From positions 75,397 through 124,095 of the forward strand of contig JAUNOE010000001.1 in assembly GCA_030537255.1 (NCBI GenBank): a DNA stretch of 48,699 nt, written 5' to 3'. The notes under the pieces are model-generated. The model saw nothing but the letters and a program-made list of their open reading frames with translations. It had not been told where the DNA came from and did no database searches. Position 1 is the stretch's first letter. Each line of letters begins with the position of its first letter. The position numbers and the translations under genes are program-made. The DNA comes from Coriobacteriia bacterium (GTDB taxonomy: Bacteria > Actinomycetota > Coriobacteriia > Coriobacteriales > Eggerthellaceae). Below are positions 8,283 to 20,015 of this stretch, in pieces.

Positions 8283-9452
8283 CTACTTGTCCGAATCAGC
8301 GGACTTAGAGCTGTTTGAATCGGTCTTGTCCGAAGTGTCAGACGAAGACTCGTCGGAGTCCTTGGATCCATCGGAGGACTCAGAGGATTCATCGCTCGAC
8401 TGACACTTGGACATATCCAGGTTGTAAGGAACGTTTTCAGGCATGTCGTTGACCGTAATCTCGGCCTGCTCCTTGAACTTTTCGTACCACTTGTTGTACT
8501 TGGTGGTCTCCTTGCTGGACTTATCAAGGTCACGCACGTAGTCAACGATGGCATCTGGATAATCGGAAACGCTCGACTCCTTGCCCGTGGTCTTAAGCAC
8601 ATCGGTACACTTGATGATGTGGTAGCCGTAATCGCTCTTGACCAACTTGGACACCTGGCCCTTCTTCAGCTTGCCCAAGGCGTCGGTGTATTCAGTGACG
8701 AAGTTATTGATGGCGTCCCAGCCGACATCTCCACCCTTCGTGGCGGAACTGGAGTCCTTGGAATACTTCTTGGCCGCCTTTTCAAAGGAAATCTTGCCGG
8801 AGTTGATCTGCTTCAGAACCTTCTTTGCAGTCGCTTTGTCTCCAGACTCGAACAGAATGTGAGAAGAACGCTTTGCGCCATTCAGATACGTTGCATAGCT
8901 CTTCAAGGACTTCAGGAGGGCCTTGTCAGAAACCTTGACGGTACCAACAACGTTTTCCTTGAGCTTCTGCTCGAGGAGGCCCGCCTCAATGGACTCGCGA
9001 TAGGAGTCCTCGGAAGTTCCCGCGTTCTTCAAGGCCTCGTTCCAGGCCTCGTCGGAGTCGTAGTTGGCCTTCATTGCGGAGATCTTTTCGTCCACCTCCG
9101 AAGAGTCAACCGTGATGCCCTTCTGAGCACAGGCCTGCTTAACCAACTCTTGTTCGGTGTAGTGGTCGATCACCTGCGTGCGAACGGTGGAAGGCTCGTA
9201 ACTGTTAGAGTTGAGCCATTCGCCCCAAGCATCATCGGAGGTGACGTTCGCCGACGTGCGGAAATCCTGGATGTACTTGGTGACCGTATCCTCTGCGATT
9301 TCGGCAGCCGTGTCCGTTCCCGACGCCTTCACGGTGGCGGCAGTTCCACCCGTGAATCCGTAGTTCTGGGCACTGCAACCAGTGATAGCAAAGCAGCAAG
9401 CCACGGAAACGCCAAGTACCGCAACCTTGCTCATGAGCTTGGTCTTTTTCAT
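8283..9452 (-). CDS. PrsA-like peptidyl-prolyl isomerase lipoprotein (parvulin/SurA type)
   Basis: The protein is an extracytoplasmic foldase. The N-terminus MKKTKLMSK, a hydrophobic stretch and the lipobox AITGC show a lipoprotein signal with Cys near residue 26. Residues around 75-185 form a SurA-like helical domain. The parvulin domain (about 195-287) shows SSHILFES, FEKAAKKYSKD, KGGDVGW and KSDYGYHIIK. The tail after residue 335 is almost only Ser, Asp and Glu and is probably disordered. The start could be TTG at 9455, but the ATG at 9452 fits the AGAGGA spacing better. A terminator follows. In Gram-positives PrsA helps secreted proteins fold at the outer membrane face. Confidence 0.9.
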   Translation of the reverse strand: MKKTKLMSKVAVLGVSVACCFAITGCSAQNYGFTGGTAATVKASGTDTAAEIAEDTVTKYIQDFRTSANVTSDDAWGEWLNSNSYEPSTVRTQVIDHYTEQELVKQACAQKGITVDSSEVDEKISAMKANYDSDEAWNEALKNAGTSEDSYRESIEAGLLEQKLKENVVGTVKVSDKALLKSLKSYATYLNGAKRSSHILFESGDKATAKKVLKQINSGKISFEKAAKKYSKDSSSATKGGDVGWDAINNFVTEYTDALGKLKKGQVSKLVKSDYGYHIIKCTDVLKTTGKESSVSDYPDAIVDYVRDLDKSSKETTKYNKWYEKFKEQAEITVNDMPENVPYNLDMSKCQSSDESSESSDGSKDSDESSSDTSDKTDSNSSKSADSDK

Positions 9453-9601
9453 CAAGGTTCCTCTTGTCAGTTTTGGTCAGATGAAGCGAATTTTGGCACA
9501 AGTTGCAACAACAGGGACCCATCTGCACAATTCACCCACGTAACGGGTCAATTCGAGTCGAAACACGACAAAGGACGAAGGTGAACGGCTGAAAGCCAAA
9601 C

Positions 9602-9635
9602 AAAAAAGGACACCCTCCAAAGAGGGTGTCCTTGT
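9602..9635 (-). terminator. Terminator after typA
   Basis: A 12-bp perfect stem (AAGGACACCCTC with its complement, 9607-9618 and 9623-9634) and a 4-base loop are followed by TTTTTTG on the minus strand. Confidence 0.88.
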
Positions 9636-9667
9636 ATTTCGCTACCAGAGACGATGGTAGGCCCGGG

Positions 9668-11476
9668 CTACTTACTGGCCTTCTTGCGGTCGATGGCGGA
9701 AAGCAGGCGCTTGCGCAGTCGAATGTTCTTGGGAGTAATCTCCACCAGCTCGTCTTCCTGGATGTACTCCAGAGCTTCTTCCAGCGTAAAGGTAACGGGA
9801 GGAGTCAGCTGGATTGCCTTGTCGGAGCCAGAAGAGCGCTGGTTACCCAGGTTCTTGGCCTTCTCGACGTTAACAACCATGTCACCTTCACGGGAGGACT
9901 CGCCGACGATCATGCCTTCGTAGACTTCCTCGCCAGGACCGATGAACAGGGTGCCGCGCTGCTGCAGGGTATCCAGAGCGTAAGCGACAGACTTACCGGT
10001 GGACATGGAGATCATTGATCCGTTCTTGCGACCGCCAAAATCACCACGGAAGGGACCATACTCGCTGAAGTGATGGAACATGATGGCCTCGCCACGGGTG
10101 ACGTTCAAAATGCGCGTACGCAGGCCCATGGTGCCACGGGAGGGAATCTTGAAGACCAGATGGGTCTGATCGCCCATGGGATACATGTCGGTCATTTCGC
10201 CGCCTGCGGTACCGAAGACCTCGATGCACTTGCCAGCGTATTCGCTGGGGCAGTCGACGGTTGCCTCTTCGATGGGTTCAACCTTATTGCCGTTGTCGTC
10301 CTTCTTGATGATGACGCGGGGATTGCCAACCTGGAACTCAAAGCCTTCACGACGGAGGGTCTCCATCAGGACGGACAGGTGCAGAAGGCCACGACCGGCG
10401 ACTTCCATGCCCGACTTGTCCTCAAGCTCGGTGATACGCATGGAAATGTTGCTTTCAGCCTCGGCGAACAGGCGCTCCTTCAGCTGACGTGCGCCGACGA
10501 TTTCGCCATCGCGGCCAACCAGGGGAGACGTAGAGGCCTCAAACACGACAGCCATCGTGGGTTCCTCGACCTCGATGGGGTCAAGAATGATGGGCTTTTC
10601 ACGGTTGGTGACCATGTCTCCGATGTCTGCATCTTCGACACCGACGACGGCGATGATATCACCGGCATAGGCCTCTTCGACCTCGCGCTTGCCCAGGTTG
10701 TCGAATACGAAGACCTGCTTGATCAGCGTGTTGTAGCGAGTACCGTCATTCTTGACCACCAAGACGGGCTCGTTCTTGTGCATCGTGCCCGAGAACAGGC
10801 GACCAACGCCAATACGACCCACGAAGCTGGAGTGGTCAACCGTGCAGATCTGCAGTGCGACGGGGCCTTCAGGGGTCACGTCAGGAGCAGGAATCTTCTC
10901 CAGGATGGTGTCCAAGAGGGGAATCATGTTCATGTTGCCGTCTTCGGCGTCGTAGCGCGCGTAGCCATTGACGCCGCTGGCGTAGATGACGGGGAAGTCA
11001 AGCTGCTCATCGGAGGCGTCGAGCTCGACCATAAGGTCGAAGACCTCGTCCACAACTTCCTCGGGGCGAGCACCAGGACGGTCAATCTTGTTGATGACCA
11101 CGACGATGCGCAGACCCAGCTGCAGGGCCTTGTTCAGAACGAAGCGAGTCTGGGGCATGGGGCCCTCGAAGGCGTCGACGATGAGCAGAGCGCCATCGGC
11201 CATGTTCAGAACACGCTCGACCTCGCCGCCGAAGTCAGCGTGGCCAGGGGTGTCGATGACGTTGATCTTGACGTCCTTGTAGGTAACGGAGATGTTCTTG
11301 GAAAGAATGGTGATGCCGCGCTCGCGTTCCTGGTCATTGGAGTCGAGCACACGCTCGGCAACTTCCTGATTCTCGCGGAAGACACCTGCAGTGTAGAGCA
11401 GGCGGTCAACCATCGTGGTCTTGCCGTGGTCAACGTGTGCGATGATCGCAACGTTGCGAATGCTTTCCTGTTTCAT
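9668..11476 (-). CDS. typA: Translational GTPase TypA/BipA
   Basis: TypA is a ribosome-associated GTPase related to EF-G that acts in stress, cold growth and 50S assembly. The 602-residue protein shows G1 AHVDHGKTT, switch I RERGITI, G3 [12 protein letters not shown] and G4 NKIDRPGA, then the BipA C-terminal region with [11 protein letters not shown] and [22 protein letters not shown]. The frame runs upstream to 11515, but the ATG at 11476 follows GGAGA at good spacing. A probable promoter lies at 11514-11542 and a terminator lies downstream, so it is a single-gene transcript. Confidence 0.96.
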   Translation of the reverse strand: MKQESIRNVAIIAHVDHGKTTMVDRLLYTAGVFRENQEVAERVLDSNDQERERGITILSKNISVTYKDVKINVIDTPGHADFGGEVERVLNMADGALLIVDAFEGPMPQTRFVLNKALQLGLRIVVVINKIDRPGARPEEVVDEVFDLMVELDASDEQLDFPVIYASGVNGYARYDAEDGNMNMIPLLDTILEKIPAPDVTPEGPVALQICTVDHSSFVGRIGVGRLFSGTMHKNEPVLVVKNDGTRYNTLIKQVFVFDNLGKREVEEAYAGDIIAVVGVEDADIGDMVTNREKPIILDPIEVEEPTMAVVFEASTSPLVGRDGEIVGARQLKERLFAEAESNISMRITELEDKSGMEVAGRGLLHLSVLMETLRREGFEFQVGNPRVIIKKDDNGNKVEPIEEATVDCPSEYAGKCIEVFGTAGGEMTDMYPMGDQTHLVFKIPSRGTMGLRTRILNVTRGEAIMFHHFSEYGPFRGDFGGRKNGSMISMSTGKSVAYALDTLQQRGTLFIGPGEEVYEGMIVGESSREGDMVVNVEKAKNLGNQRSSGSDKAIQLTPPVTFTLEEALEYIQEDELVEITPKNIRLRKRLLSAIDRKKASK

Positions 11477-11513
11477 CCATTCTCCTTCGAACACATCAGT
11501 GAAGAGCTGTCTC

Positions 11514-11542
11514 ATTCTAGAACGAGCTCATTTCATCCACAA
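11514..11542 (-). promoter_or_regulatory. Probable typA promoter
   Basis: On the minus strand TTGTGG (11542-11537), a 17-base spacer and TAGAAT (11519-11514) precede typA by about 37 bases and follow the tRNA-Ala terminator. Confidence 0.5.
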
Positions 11543-11575
11543 ACAAAAGAAGGGCCGTTCAACGAACGGCCCTTC
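11543..11575 (-). terminator. Terminator after the tRNA-Ile/tRNA-Ala pair
   Basis: A 12-bp perfect stem (GAAGGGCCGTTC, 11549-11560, with 11564-11575) is followed by TTTTG on the minus strand, 10 bases past tRNA-Ala. Confidence 0.85.
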
Positions 11576-11584
11576 GAAGTTTCA

Positions 11585-11660
11585 TGGTGGAGCATAGGGG
11601 GATCGAACCCCTGACCTCAGGCTTGCAAAGCCCGCGCTCTCCCAGCTGAGCTAATGCCCC
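11585..11660 (-). tRNA. tRNA-Ala(TGC)
   Basis: On the minus strand the 76-base gene has acceptor GGGGCAT paired with ATGCTCC, discriminator A and encoded CCA. The anticodon loop CTTTGCAAG gives TGC. The D arm TAGCTCAGCTGGGAGAGC and T arm GGTTCGATCC are typical. Confidence 0.96.
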
Positions 11661-11748
11661 ATGTACCAAGACGACTTTTCCAAGTTTTCAAAACAAACGC
11701 TCCACCGGCTTACTGGGCTCACGATGGAGCGATCGTTGTCAAAAACAC

Positions 11749-11825
11749 TGGTGGGCCTGAGCAGACTCGAACTGCTGACCTCCCGCTTATCAGGCGGACG
11801 CTCTAACCGGCTGAGCTACAGGCCC
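11749..11825 (-). tRNA. tRNA-Ile(GAT)
   Basis: On the minus strand the 77-base gene has acceptor GGGCCTG paired with CAGGCCC, discriminator A and encoded CCA. The anticodon loop CTGATAAG gives GAT. It stands between gyrA and tRNA-Ala. A tRNA-Ile/tRNA-Ala pair next to gyrA, outside an rRNA operon, is known from other actinobacteria. Confidence 0.96.
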
Positions 11826-11905
11826 GTAAAAATCGTGCCTGATTAAATTACCACACACCAATTTCTGGTCAAGCACTTTTTCAAACTTTTTTGGACTTTC
11901 TTGTT

Positions 11906-14443
11906 TTATTCGTCCAAAAGGCTGGCCTGACCCTCGGCAACAGGCTCGCTGTCGCGGACGTCACCATGCTTGCGCTCCTGGGATTCAGACAGCGTGATGC
12001 CGATGACCTTGTCGCCGGAGGCAACATCCATGACATGGACGCCCTGCGTGGAACGACCCAGCTCAGAGATGCCAGCAACGGGAGTGCGCACGATAACGCC
12101 CTTGTCCGTAATCAACATGACCTCGTCATCCGGGTTGACCACCATGACGCATGCCAGATCGCCCTTCTTTTTGGTCTGGGTGATGGTGTAGACGCCCTGG
12201 CCGCCGCGATGGTGCGAGGGGTAATCGGAGATAGGCGTACGCTTGCCATAGCCCTTGTCGGTAACAACCAGTAGCTGAGCGTCGTCGCTTGCAATCTCCA
12301 TGCCGATGACGCTTTCTTCGTCAGAGGAAAGCTTGATGCCGCGGACACCCATGGTGTCGCGACCCATAGCACGGACCTCAGATTCGTTCCACTTGATCGC
12401 CTTGCCGTCTGAGGAAACCAGAATGACATCCCGACCCTCGGTCACCTGCTTGACGGACAGCAAGTTGTCGCCGTCCTTCAGGTTGATGGCAATAAGGCCG
12501 TCCTTGCGGGTGCGGTCATACAAGTCCATGGAGGTCTTCTTTACCATGCCCTGCTCAGTTGCAAACATCAGGAAGCGGTCATTGGGGAAGTCCTTGGTGG
12601 AAACGACGGAACGAATGGTCTCGCCCTTCTCAAGGGGCAATAGGTTCACGATGGCCGTGCCACGTGCGTGACGCGAAGCCTCGGGAATCTCATACACCTT
12701 CACGCGATAGACCTTGCCCTTGCTGCTGAAGAACAGCATGTAGCTCAGAGTGCTTGCGATAAAGAGGTGCTCGACGTAGTCGTTTTCCTTCAAATTGACG
12801 CCCTGCGTGCCCTTGCCACCGCGCTTCTGCTGGCGATATGCCGAAACGGGAATGCGCTTGACGTAACCCGCGCGAGTAACGGTGACGGCAACGTCTTCGT
12901 CTGCAATGAGATCTTCGACGTCGATGTCCTTTGCCGCAGCCGAGATCTTGGTCCGGCGAGGAGTACCGAAGCGCTTCTTGATGTCCTCCATCTCCTCCTT
13001 GATGATCTGGCGAACCAGAGCATCGTCGGCAAGGACGCGCTTGTAGTATTCAATTCGCTCGCGGAGCTCTGCGAGTTCTTGCTCGATCTTCTCTCGCTCC
13101 AAACCGGTCAGACGGCGCAGGCGCATCTCCAGAATGGCCGAGGTCTGCTTGTCCGTAAGGCCGAAGCGCTCGGTCAAGCGAGCCGCAGCCACCTTGTCGG
13201 TCTCGGAGGAGCGGATGATTTGAATGACCTCGTCGATATTGTCGAGCGCGATCACGTAGCCTTCCAGGATATGAGCGCGCTCCTCGGCCTTCGCCAGCTC
13301 ATAACGCGTGCGTCGGACGATGACCTCGCGCTGGTGGTCGATGTAGTGACCCAACATCTGGCGCAGAGACAGAACCTGAGGTACGCCATTGACAAGCGCC
13401 AGATTGTTGATGCCGAAACCAATCTGAAGCTGGGTATGCTTGAACAGCTTGTTCAGAACAACCTGAGGAATGCTGTTTTTCTTCAGGTCAATGATGATGT
13501 CGATGCCACGACGGTCAGCCGCGTCGTGAACGTTGGAGACCTCAGGAAGCTTCTTTTCCTTGACCAGTTCGCCAAGCTTCTCCAGTAGGCGACGACGGTT
13601 CACCTGGTAGGGAATCTCGGAAATGACGATGCTGTAGTTGCCGTTCTTCTTTTCCTCAATACGCGTCTTGGAGCGGATGGTGATGGATCCATGACCCGTT
13701 TCGTAAGCATCGCGAATGCCATCGCGACCCATGATGATGCCGCCCGTAGGGAAGTCAGGGCCCGGAAGAATCTTCATCAGCTCTTCGGTGGTGATGTCCG
13801 GGTTATCCATCATGGCGCAGCAGGCATCGATGGTTTCGTTCAGGTTGTGCGGCGGAATGTTGGTAGCCATGCCAACGGCAATGCCGTTAGAGCCATTGAC
13901 CAGGAGATTAGGGAAGCGCGCAGGCAGAACCGCAGGCTCCTCCAAGGACTCGTCGTAGTTGGGAGTAAAGTCGACGGTTTCCTTGTCCAGGTCCCTCAGC
14001 AGCTCCATGGCAGCCTTATCCAGGCGTGCCTCGGTGTAACGCATTGCCGCAGCGGAGTCGCCGTCAATGGAACCGAAGTTGCCATGGCCGTCAACCAGAG
14101 GCACACGCATGCTGAAAGGCTGGGCAAGACGAACCATGGTGTCGTACACGGCAGAGTCGCCATGGGGGTGATACTTACCGATAACGTCACCAACGGTACG
14201 TGCCGACTTCATGTGGGGGCGAGTGGGCGTATAGCCCGACTCGTTCATGGCGTACAGAATGCGGCGATGAACCGGCTTCAGGCCGTCACGAACGTCAGGC
14301 AGAGCGCGGGAAACGATGACCGACATCGAGTACTCGAGGAACGAGGTCTGCATAGACTCGCCCAACTCGGTACGCAGAATGTCCGTGCCCTCCCCGAACT
14401 GCTCACCTTGGGTCTCGTTGTTGTTCTGATTGTCTTCAGCCAC
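11906..14443 (-). CDS. gyrA: DNA gyrase subunit A
   Basis: GyrA is the DNA-cleaving subunit of gyrase, which introduces negative supercoils. The 845-residue protein has [30 protein letters not shown] at its start (the winged-helix domain), the catalytic Tyr in [21 protein letters not shown] followed by [11 protein letters not shown], and the C-terminal beta-pinwheel with the GyrA box QKRGGKG. The quinolone-determining region reads [17 protein letters not shown], with Ser at the position usually linked to resistance. The start is GTG at 14443, with AAAGGAGGA upstream. It follows gyrB by 12 bases. Confidence 0.97.
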   Translation of the reverse strand: MAEDNQNNNETQGEQFGEGTDILRTELGESMQTSFLEYSMSVIVSRALPDVRDGLKPVHRRILYAMNESGYTPTRPHMKSARTVGDVIGKYHPHGDSAVYDTMVRLAQPFSMRVPLVDGHGNFGSIDGDSAAAMRYTEARLDKAAMELLRDLDKETVDFTPNYDESLEEPAVLPARFPNLLVNGSNGIAVGMATNIPPHNLNETIDACCAMMDNPDITTEELMKILPGPDFPTGGIIMGRDGIRDAYETGHGSITIRSKTRIEEKKNGNYSIVISEIPYQVNRRRLLEKLGELVKEKKLPEVSNVHDAADRRGIDIIIDLKKNSIPQVVLNKLFKHTQLQIGFGINNLALVNGVPQVLSLRQMLGHYIDHQREVIVRRTRYELAKAEERAHILEGYVIALDNIDEVIQIIRSSETDKVAAARLTERFGLTDKQTSAILEMRLRRLTGLEREKIEQELAELRERIEYYKRVLADDALVRQIIKEEMEDIKKRFGTPRRTKISAAAKDIDVEDLIADEDVAVTVTRAGYVKRIPVSAYRQQKRGGKGTQGVNLKENDYVEHLFIASTLSYMLFFSSKGKVYRVKVYEIPEASRHARGTAIVNLLPLEKGETIRSVVSTKDFPNDRFLMFATEQGMVKKTSMDLYDRTRKDGLIAINLKDGDNLLSVKQVTEGRDVILVSSDGKAIKWNESEVRAMGRDTMGVRGIKLSSDEESVIGMEIASDDAQLLVVTDKGYGKRTPISDYPSHHRGGQGVYTITQTKKKGDLACVMVVNPDDEVMLITDKGVIVRTPVAGISELGRSTQGVHVMDVASGDKVIGITLSESQERKHGDVRDSEPVAEGQASLLDE

Positions 14444-14455
14444 AGAGATCCTCCT

Positions 14456-16570
<2,115 letters not shown>

Positions 16571-16646
16571 TCACGCAAAGGGGTTTGTAACTTACGTGAT
16601 TCCACCCCTGAGAGGCTACGAGAGCCATTTCTAGCCCTGGTTTCCG

Positions 16647-17369
16647 CTATTCTTCAGAATTCTTTCGATTCTTGACGAAAGTAGCCGCCATAGCTTGCTC
16701 GAAGGCCCGCCTTAGGCGACCATCCTCTATGGATCCCGTCAGTTCGTCAATGCGTTCACGCTCAGCGATGGGCAGTGTTTCACGTGAAACAGCCATCGAT
16801 GAGGTCGACCGACCAAGAGCCGCGCCCCCCTGACGCTCCAGGTAGGGATGAACCTTACGGTACTTGCCCTTGGAAAGACGAACTTCGAAGTCAACGAGCT
16901 CGATAAGGTGCTCCTCAAGATAGCGAAGCCGAAGAAGCTCGCGCTGCGCATCCAATTCAGCAGCAACCAGTGAATTGTCTACATAGACAATGAGATTGCG
17001 CTTCTTCGCCAGGCGAGTCTTGGCTCGGGGGTTGTAGATGCCGCTCTCGTCGAGCTCCGACTTTGGCACAGAGTAATCTTTGTCGGAAACTCTATTGGCT
17101 TCGACGCCCGAGGAAGCCTTGGCACCTACAGCGTCCGACCGAGTGAGCCCCTTGGAATCGGAGCCCTTGACCGGCAACAGGTACACCGCATTGACATGCT
17201 CAAGCACGAAGGACGAGGTAACCGTAGCGAATTGATCGAGGATCCGCTCGACGGCGCGCTCCTTTGCCAGCTTCTCCCGTTCCTCTCCCGGCAGGGAAGA
17301 GGCCCATTCGGAAAAGTAGATCGAAAAAGAAGAAAGACGAAAGCGCTTAGAACGTACCACGATGCTCAC
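16647..17369 (-). CDS. DUF721 protein (DciA-like helicase-loading candidate)
   Basis: DUF721 proteins between recF and gyrB are the actinobacterial form of DciA, a DnaB-interacting protein in bacteria that lack DnaC/DnaI. This 240-residue protein is larger than the usual domain. Residues around 40-150 match the expected layout (EKLAKERAVERILDQFATVTSSFVLEHV, then NLIVYVDNSLVAAELDAQRELLRLRYLEEHL, a strand-helix pattern). The C-terminal part contains VSRETLPI, encoded by a parS site. The start is GTG, overlapping the recF stop by four bases (GTGA), which implies translational coupling. Function is inferred from family and position. Confidence 0.75.
   Translation of the reverse strand: MSIVVRSKRFRLSSFSIYFSEWASSLPGEEREKLAKERAVERILDQFATVTSSFVLEHVNAVYLLPVKGSDSKGLTRSDAVGAKASSGVEANRVSDKDYSVPKSELDESGIYNPRAKTRLAKKRNLIVYVDNSLVAAELDAQRELLRLRYLEEHLIELVDFEVRLSKGKYRKVHPYLERQGGAALGRSTSSMAVSRETLPIAERERIDELTGSIEDGRLRRAFEQAMAATFVKNRKNSEE
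16776..16791. other. parS site 2 (perfect), inside the DUF721 gene
   Basis: TGTTTCACGTGAAACA, a full match to the parS consensus. In the reading frame it encodes VSRET near residues 193-197 of the DUF721 protein. Confidence 0.93.
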
Positions 17370-18532
17370 CTTCCTTTAGTCCTACGCCCATCCCATTTAA
17401 ACCGGAGCAGACGGGAGCCGTCTTCCGTGTTCAGGGAAACAACGTCGGCGTCGGCGATAAGCTCCTTTTCGAAGTATCCCAGATTGGTTGCCGTAACGAA
17501 GGTCTGCACGCCGAAAGGGATCCCCGACATGAAGGCGCTACGACGATCGGAATCCAGTTCACTCATGACGTCATCAAGCAAAAGGACAGGGGTCTGGCCC
17601 AAACGATCGCGGACCAGCATGACTTCAGCCATCTTCAGCGCCAGGACAATGGAACGTTGCTGGCCCTGGCTTGCAAACACAGAAGCGTCGCCCCCCTCAA
17701 GGAAGAACATGATTTTGTCTGCGTGAGGACCCACTAGGCAACGACGGCGCTCACGTTCCTCAAATTGGCGACGGGACAGAGCCTCAAGGATGAGTGCCTC
17801 CACCTGATTACGCTCCAAGCGGAACTCATCCACAGGCCTGGGGTCAGAGTCCTGCTCCCACGAAGGGACAAGGGCAAGCGTCACCACGTCGCGGCCCGAT
17901 GCGATCTCAGCGTAGTTTTCCGTGACGTAGGGAGCCAACTCCCCAACCAGGCGCGCGCGAAGAATGAATAGCTGAGCGCCCACGCGAGCCAAAACCTCAT
18001 TGATGGCGACAAGGAAGTCCCAAGAAGCCTGTTCCTTCAGGTAGCGGTTCTTCTGCTGGACGATCTTCTCATAGTCCCTGAGAACCGCGCGGTACCCCGA
18101 GGAGACCTGGGAGCCCAGGGAATCGAGCTGATGGCGACGAACCGACGAGGATCCCTTCACCAAGTCAAGATCATCAGGACAAAACAGCACTGCAGGAAGC
18201 AAGCCTTTGCAAGAGGCACCTGTACGCTTCTTCCCATTGAGCAAATAGCCCTTCCCTTCATCGGACACCCTGAGTTCGAGCTCCAGATGACGAAATTCGT
18301 CCTCCAACGTCACTTTCGCCCACGCAGAGGAAGCCCCCATCCGCACCAGATGAGCAGGCTTCGGATTCCTGAAGCTAGAAATGGCCGTACAGAGCTGCAG
18401 TGCCTCTACGACATTGGTCTTGCCGACTGCGTTGGGACCAACCAAAAGAGTAAGACGCCCCAAGCCCGAAAGACGACAGCTTTCATAGCTACGGAAATCC
18501 CTCAGATCTAGTTCTGTTACGGCCAGGCCCAT
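17366..18532 (-). CDS. recF: DNA replication and repair protein RecF
   Basis: RecF loads RecA at single-strand gaps with RecO and RecR. The 388-residue SMC-like ATPase has the start LDLRDFRSYESCRL, Walker A VGPNAVGKTN near residues 32-41, the signature region with SQGQQRSIVLALKMAE, and Walker B PVLLLDDVMSELD. It follows dnaN by 12 bases and overlaps DUF721 by four, so the three are one transcription unit with dnaA. The ATG at 18532 has only a weak Shine-Dalgarno, which fits translational coupling to dnaN. Confidence 0.95.
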   Translation of the reverse strand: MGLAVTELDLRDFRSYESCRLSGLGRLTLLVGPNAVGKTNVVEALQLCTAISSFRNPKPAHLVRMGASSAWAKVTLEDEFRHLELELRVSDEGKGYLLNGKKRTGASCKGLLPAVLFCPDDLDLVKGSSSVRRHQLDSLGSQVSSGYRAVLRDYEKIVQQKNRYLKEQASWDFLVAINEVLARVGAQLFILRARLVGELAPYVTENYAEIASGRDVVTLALVPSWEQDSDPRPVDEFRLERNQVEALILEALSRRQFEERERRRCLVGPHADKIMFFLEGGDASVFASQGQQRSIVLALKMAEVMLVRDRLGQTPVLLLDDVMSELDSDRRSAFMSGIPFGVQTFVTATNLGYFEKELIADADVVSLNTEDGSRLLRFKWDGRRTKGR

Positions 18533-18544
18533 GAGTCAGAGGAC

Positions 18545-19639
18545 CTACACGCGAACCGGCATGATGAGATACAGGAAGTCCTCTTCCGTGGAGCGGAGAA
18601 TGCCGGGCCTCATGCTGCCGGCCAGATCAACATATACATGATCGGTCTTCACCGAAGCGAGACCATCCAGGAGGAACTGGTGATTGAAGGCGATACTGAC
18701 CGTCTCGCCCTCAACTGTGCCCTCAAGCGCTTCTTGGGCATTGCCGACATCCTGGGAGCTGGTCATGCACGTGACCACGCCCGCCTCGGCATCGACGCTC
18801 ACCTGAATGGGCGACACCTTGTTGCTCAGCAGGGAAACACGCCTTACGGCAGCGACGAAGGACTGGACGTCCAGCTCGACACGCGTCGTACGTTCGCCAC
18901 CGATGAGCTGGCGATAGTTCGGGAACGTTCCCTCGATACGACGATTGATGAACGTGGTGCCACGATACGAAACGATGACCTGGTTTTCACTCAGGGCAAT
19001 GGTGATTAGCTCGCTCGAAGAGGGAAGTGCTGCAATTTCGGAAAGGAAAGGACCGGCAACGACTGCTTCGAACTCACCCTCGATGGAATGCTCGAGCGTA
19101 GTGGAAGCGACGGCCAGGCGGTAGGAGTCGGTCGCAACCATCTTCAGCTCCGATCCCGTCTGGCTGATAAGCACACCGGTCAGGATCGCACGCGTCTCGT
19201 CCTTTGAAACGTCCTTCGCCACGGACTTGACCATGTTGCTGAAGGTATTGAAGGGGAAACTTGCCTCCTTGTCCGCATAAGTCTCGGGGAAGGAGGGGAA
19301 GTCGGTGGGGTTCAAGGTTTTCAAGGCGAAGGTGGTCGAACCGCAGAAGACATTCATGCCCGCCTCGGTGGTTTCGACGGTTACCGCTTGATCCGGGAGA
19401 GTCTTGACGATATCGGTGAGGAGCTTTGCGGGTGCGACCGTTTCACCAGGTTCGTCAACAAGTGCAGGTACAGCCAACCGGATGGAGAGTTCAAGGTCCG
19501 TCGCCTGGAGGACAAGCTCGGAATCTTCGGCTCGAAGGTAAACGCCTGCCAAGATGGATAGCGTGGAACGAGTGGAAGAACCTTTCGAGACAACGGCCAA
19601 CGCGTCTCGAAGTTCTGCTTGGTTGATGCTGAACCTCAT
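18545..19639 (-). CDS. dnaN: DNA polymerase III beta subunit (sliding clamp)
   Basis: The clamp encircles DNA and tethers DNA polymerase III. The 364-residue protein contains three similar domains, starting MRFSINQAELRDALAVVSK and ending DHVYVDLAGSMRPGILRSTEEDFLYLIMPVRV, the typical C-terminal clamp peptide. The frame extends to 19672, but the ATG at 19639 has AAGGAGAA upstream. It lies between dnaA and recF. A 376-base gap to dnaA holds a hairpin and an AT-rich tract and may carry the dnaN promoter. Confidence 0.97.
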   Translation of the reverse strand: MRFSINQAELRDALAVVSKGSSTRSTLSILAGVYLRAEDSELVLQATDLELSIRLAVPALVDEPGETVAPAKLLTDIVKTLPDQAVTVETTEAGMNVFCGSTTFALKTLNPTDFPSFPETYADKEASFPFNTFSNMVKSVAKDVSKDETRAILTGVLISQTGSELKMVATDSYRLAVASTTLEHSIEGEFEAVVAGPFLSEIAALPSSSELITIALSENQVIVSYRGTTFINRRIEGTFPNYRQLIGGERTTRVELDVQSFVAAVRRVSLLSNKVSPIQVSVDAEAGVVTCMTSSQDVGNAQEALEGTVEGETVSIAFNHQFLLDGLASVKTDHVYVDLAGSMRPGILRSTEEDFLYLIMPVRV

Positions 19640-20015
19640 ATGCTTCTCCTTCTTCATTGAGCATGGGAGCAAACCATACTACGTAAGTTCTCCGAGGCGA
19701 GACGAAAGTCACGCCTTTCAAAGCTCCACCCGAACAAAATCCGTAAGGATTGAGTTCGGTGGGCTCCTACCTTTAATTCTTTCCTTTATTTATATAAACA
19801 AGTAATCGTTGTAATAGGGACGGTCGAAATGTATAAAACTCATAAAACGCCTGATAGATGCCTTGTTCTGTAGTTTTGTTCCTTGTCGGTTTGCCCTCTG
19901 GATTTCAACGTAGATATCGTGTCGATTTCTGTGCAAAACTTTTTAGGCTTTCTTTTCGTCAAAGTCTTCGACTTTTCTTCAGCGTTTTGGACAAGTTTTC
20001 GTCTTTCTTCATGCG
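19640..20015. other. dnaA-dnaN intergenic region: hairpin, AT-rich tract, scattered box-like sequences
   Basis: The 376-base gap has no gene. A two-part hairpin spans 19726-19763 (outer CCACCCGAAC with GTTCGGTGGG, inner AATCC-GTAA-GGATT); it has no T tract in either direction. The tract from about 19768 to 19805 is strongly AT-rich (TTTATTTATATAAAC) and could be a melting region if replication starts here. Degenerate TCGA elements like those upstream of dnaA appear near 19829, 19920 and 19965, and TTTTGGACA near 19984. Confidence 0.5.

Noticed and set aside
10070-11614. A 514-codon plus-strand frame opposite typA
   Set aside because: Antisense to typA, runs into tRNA-Ala, and has no protein-like motif.
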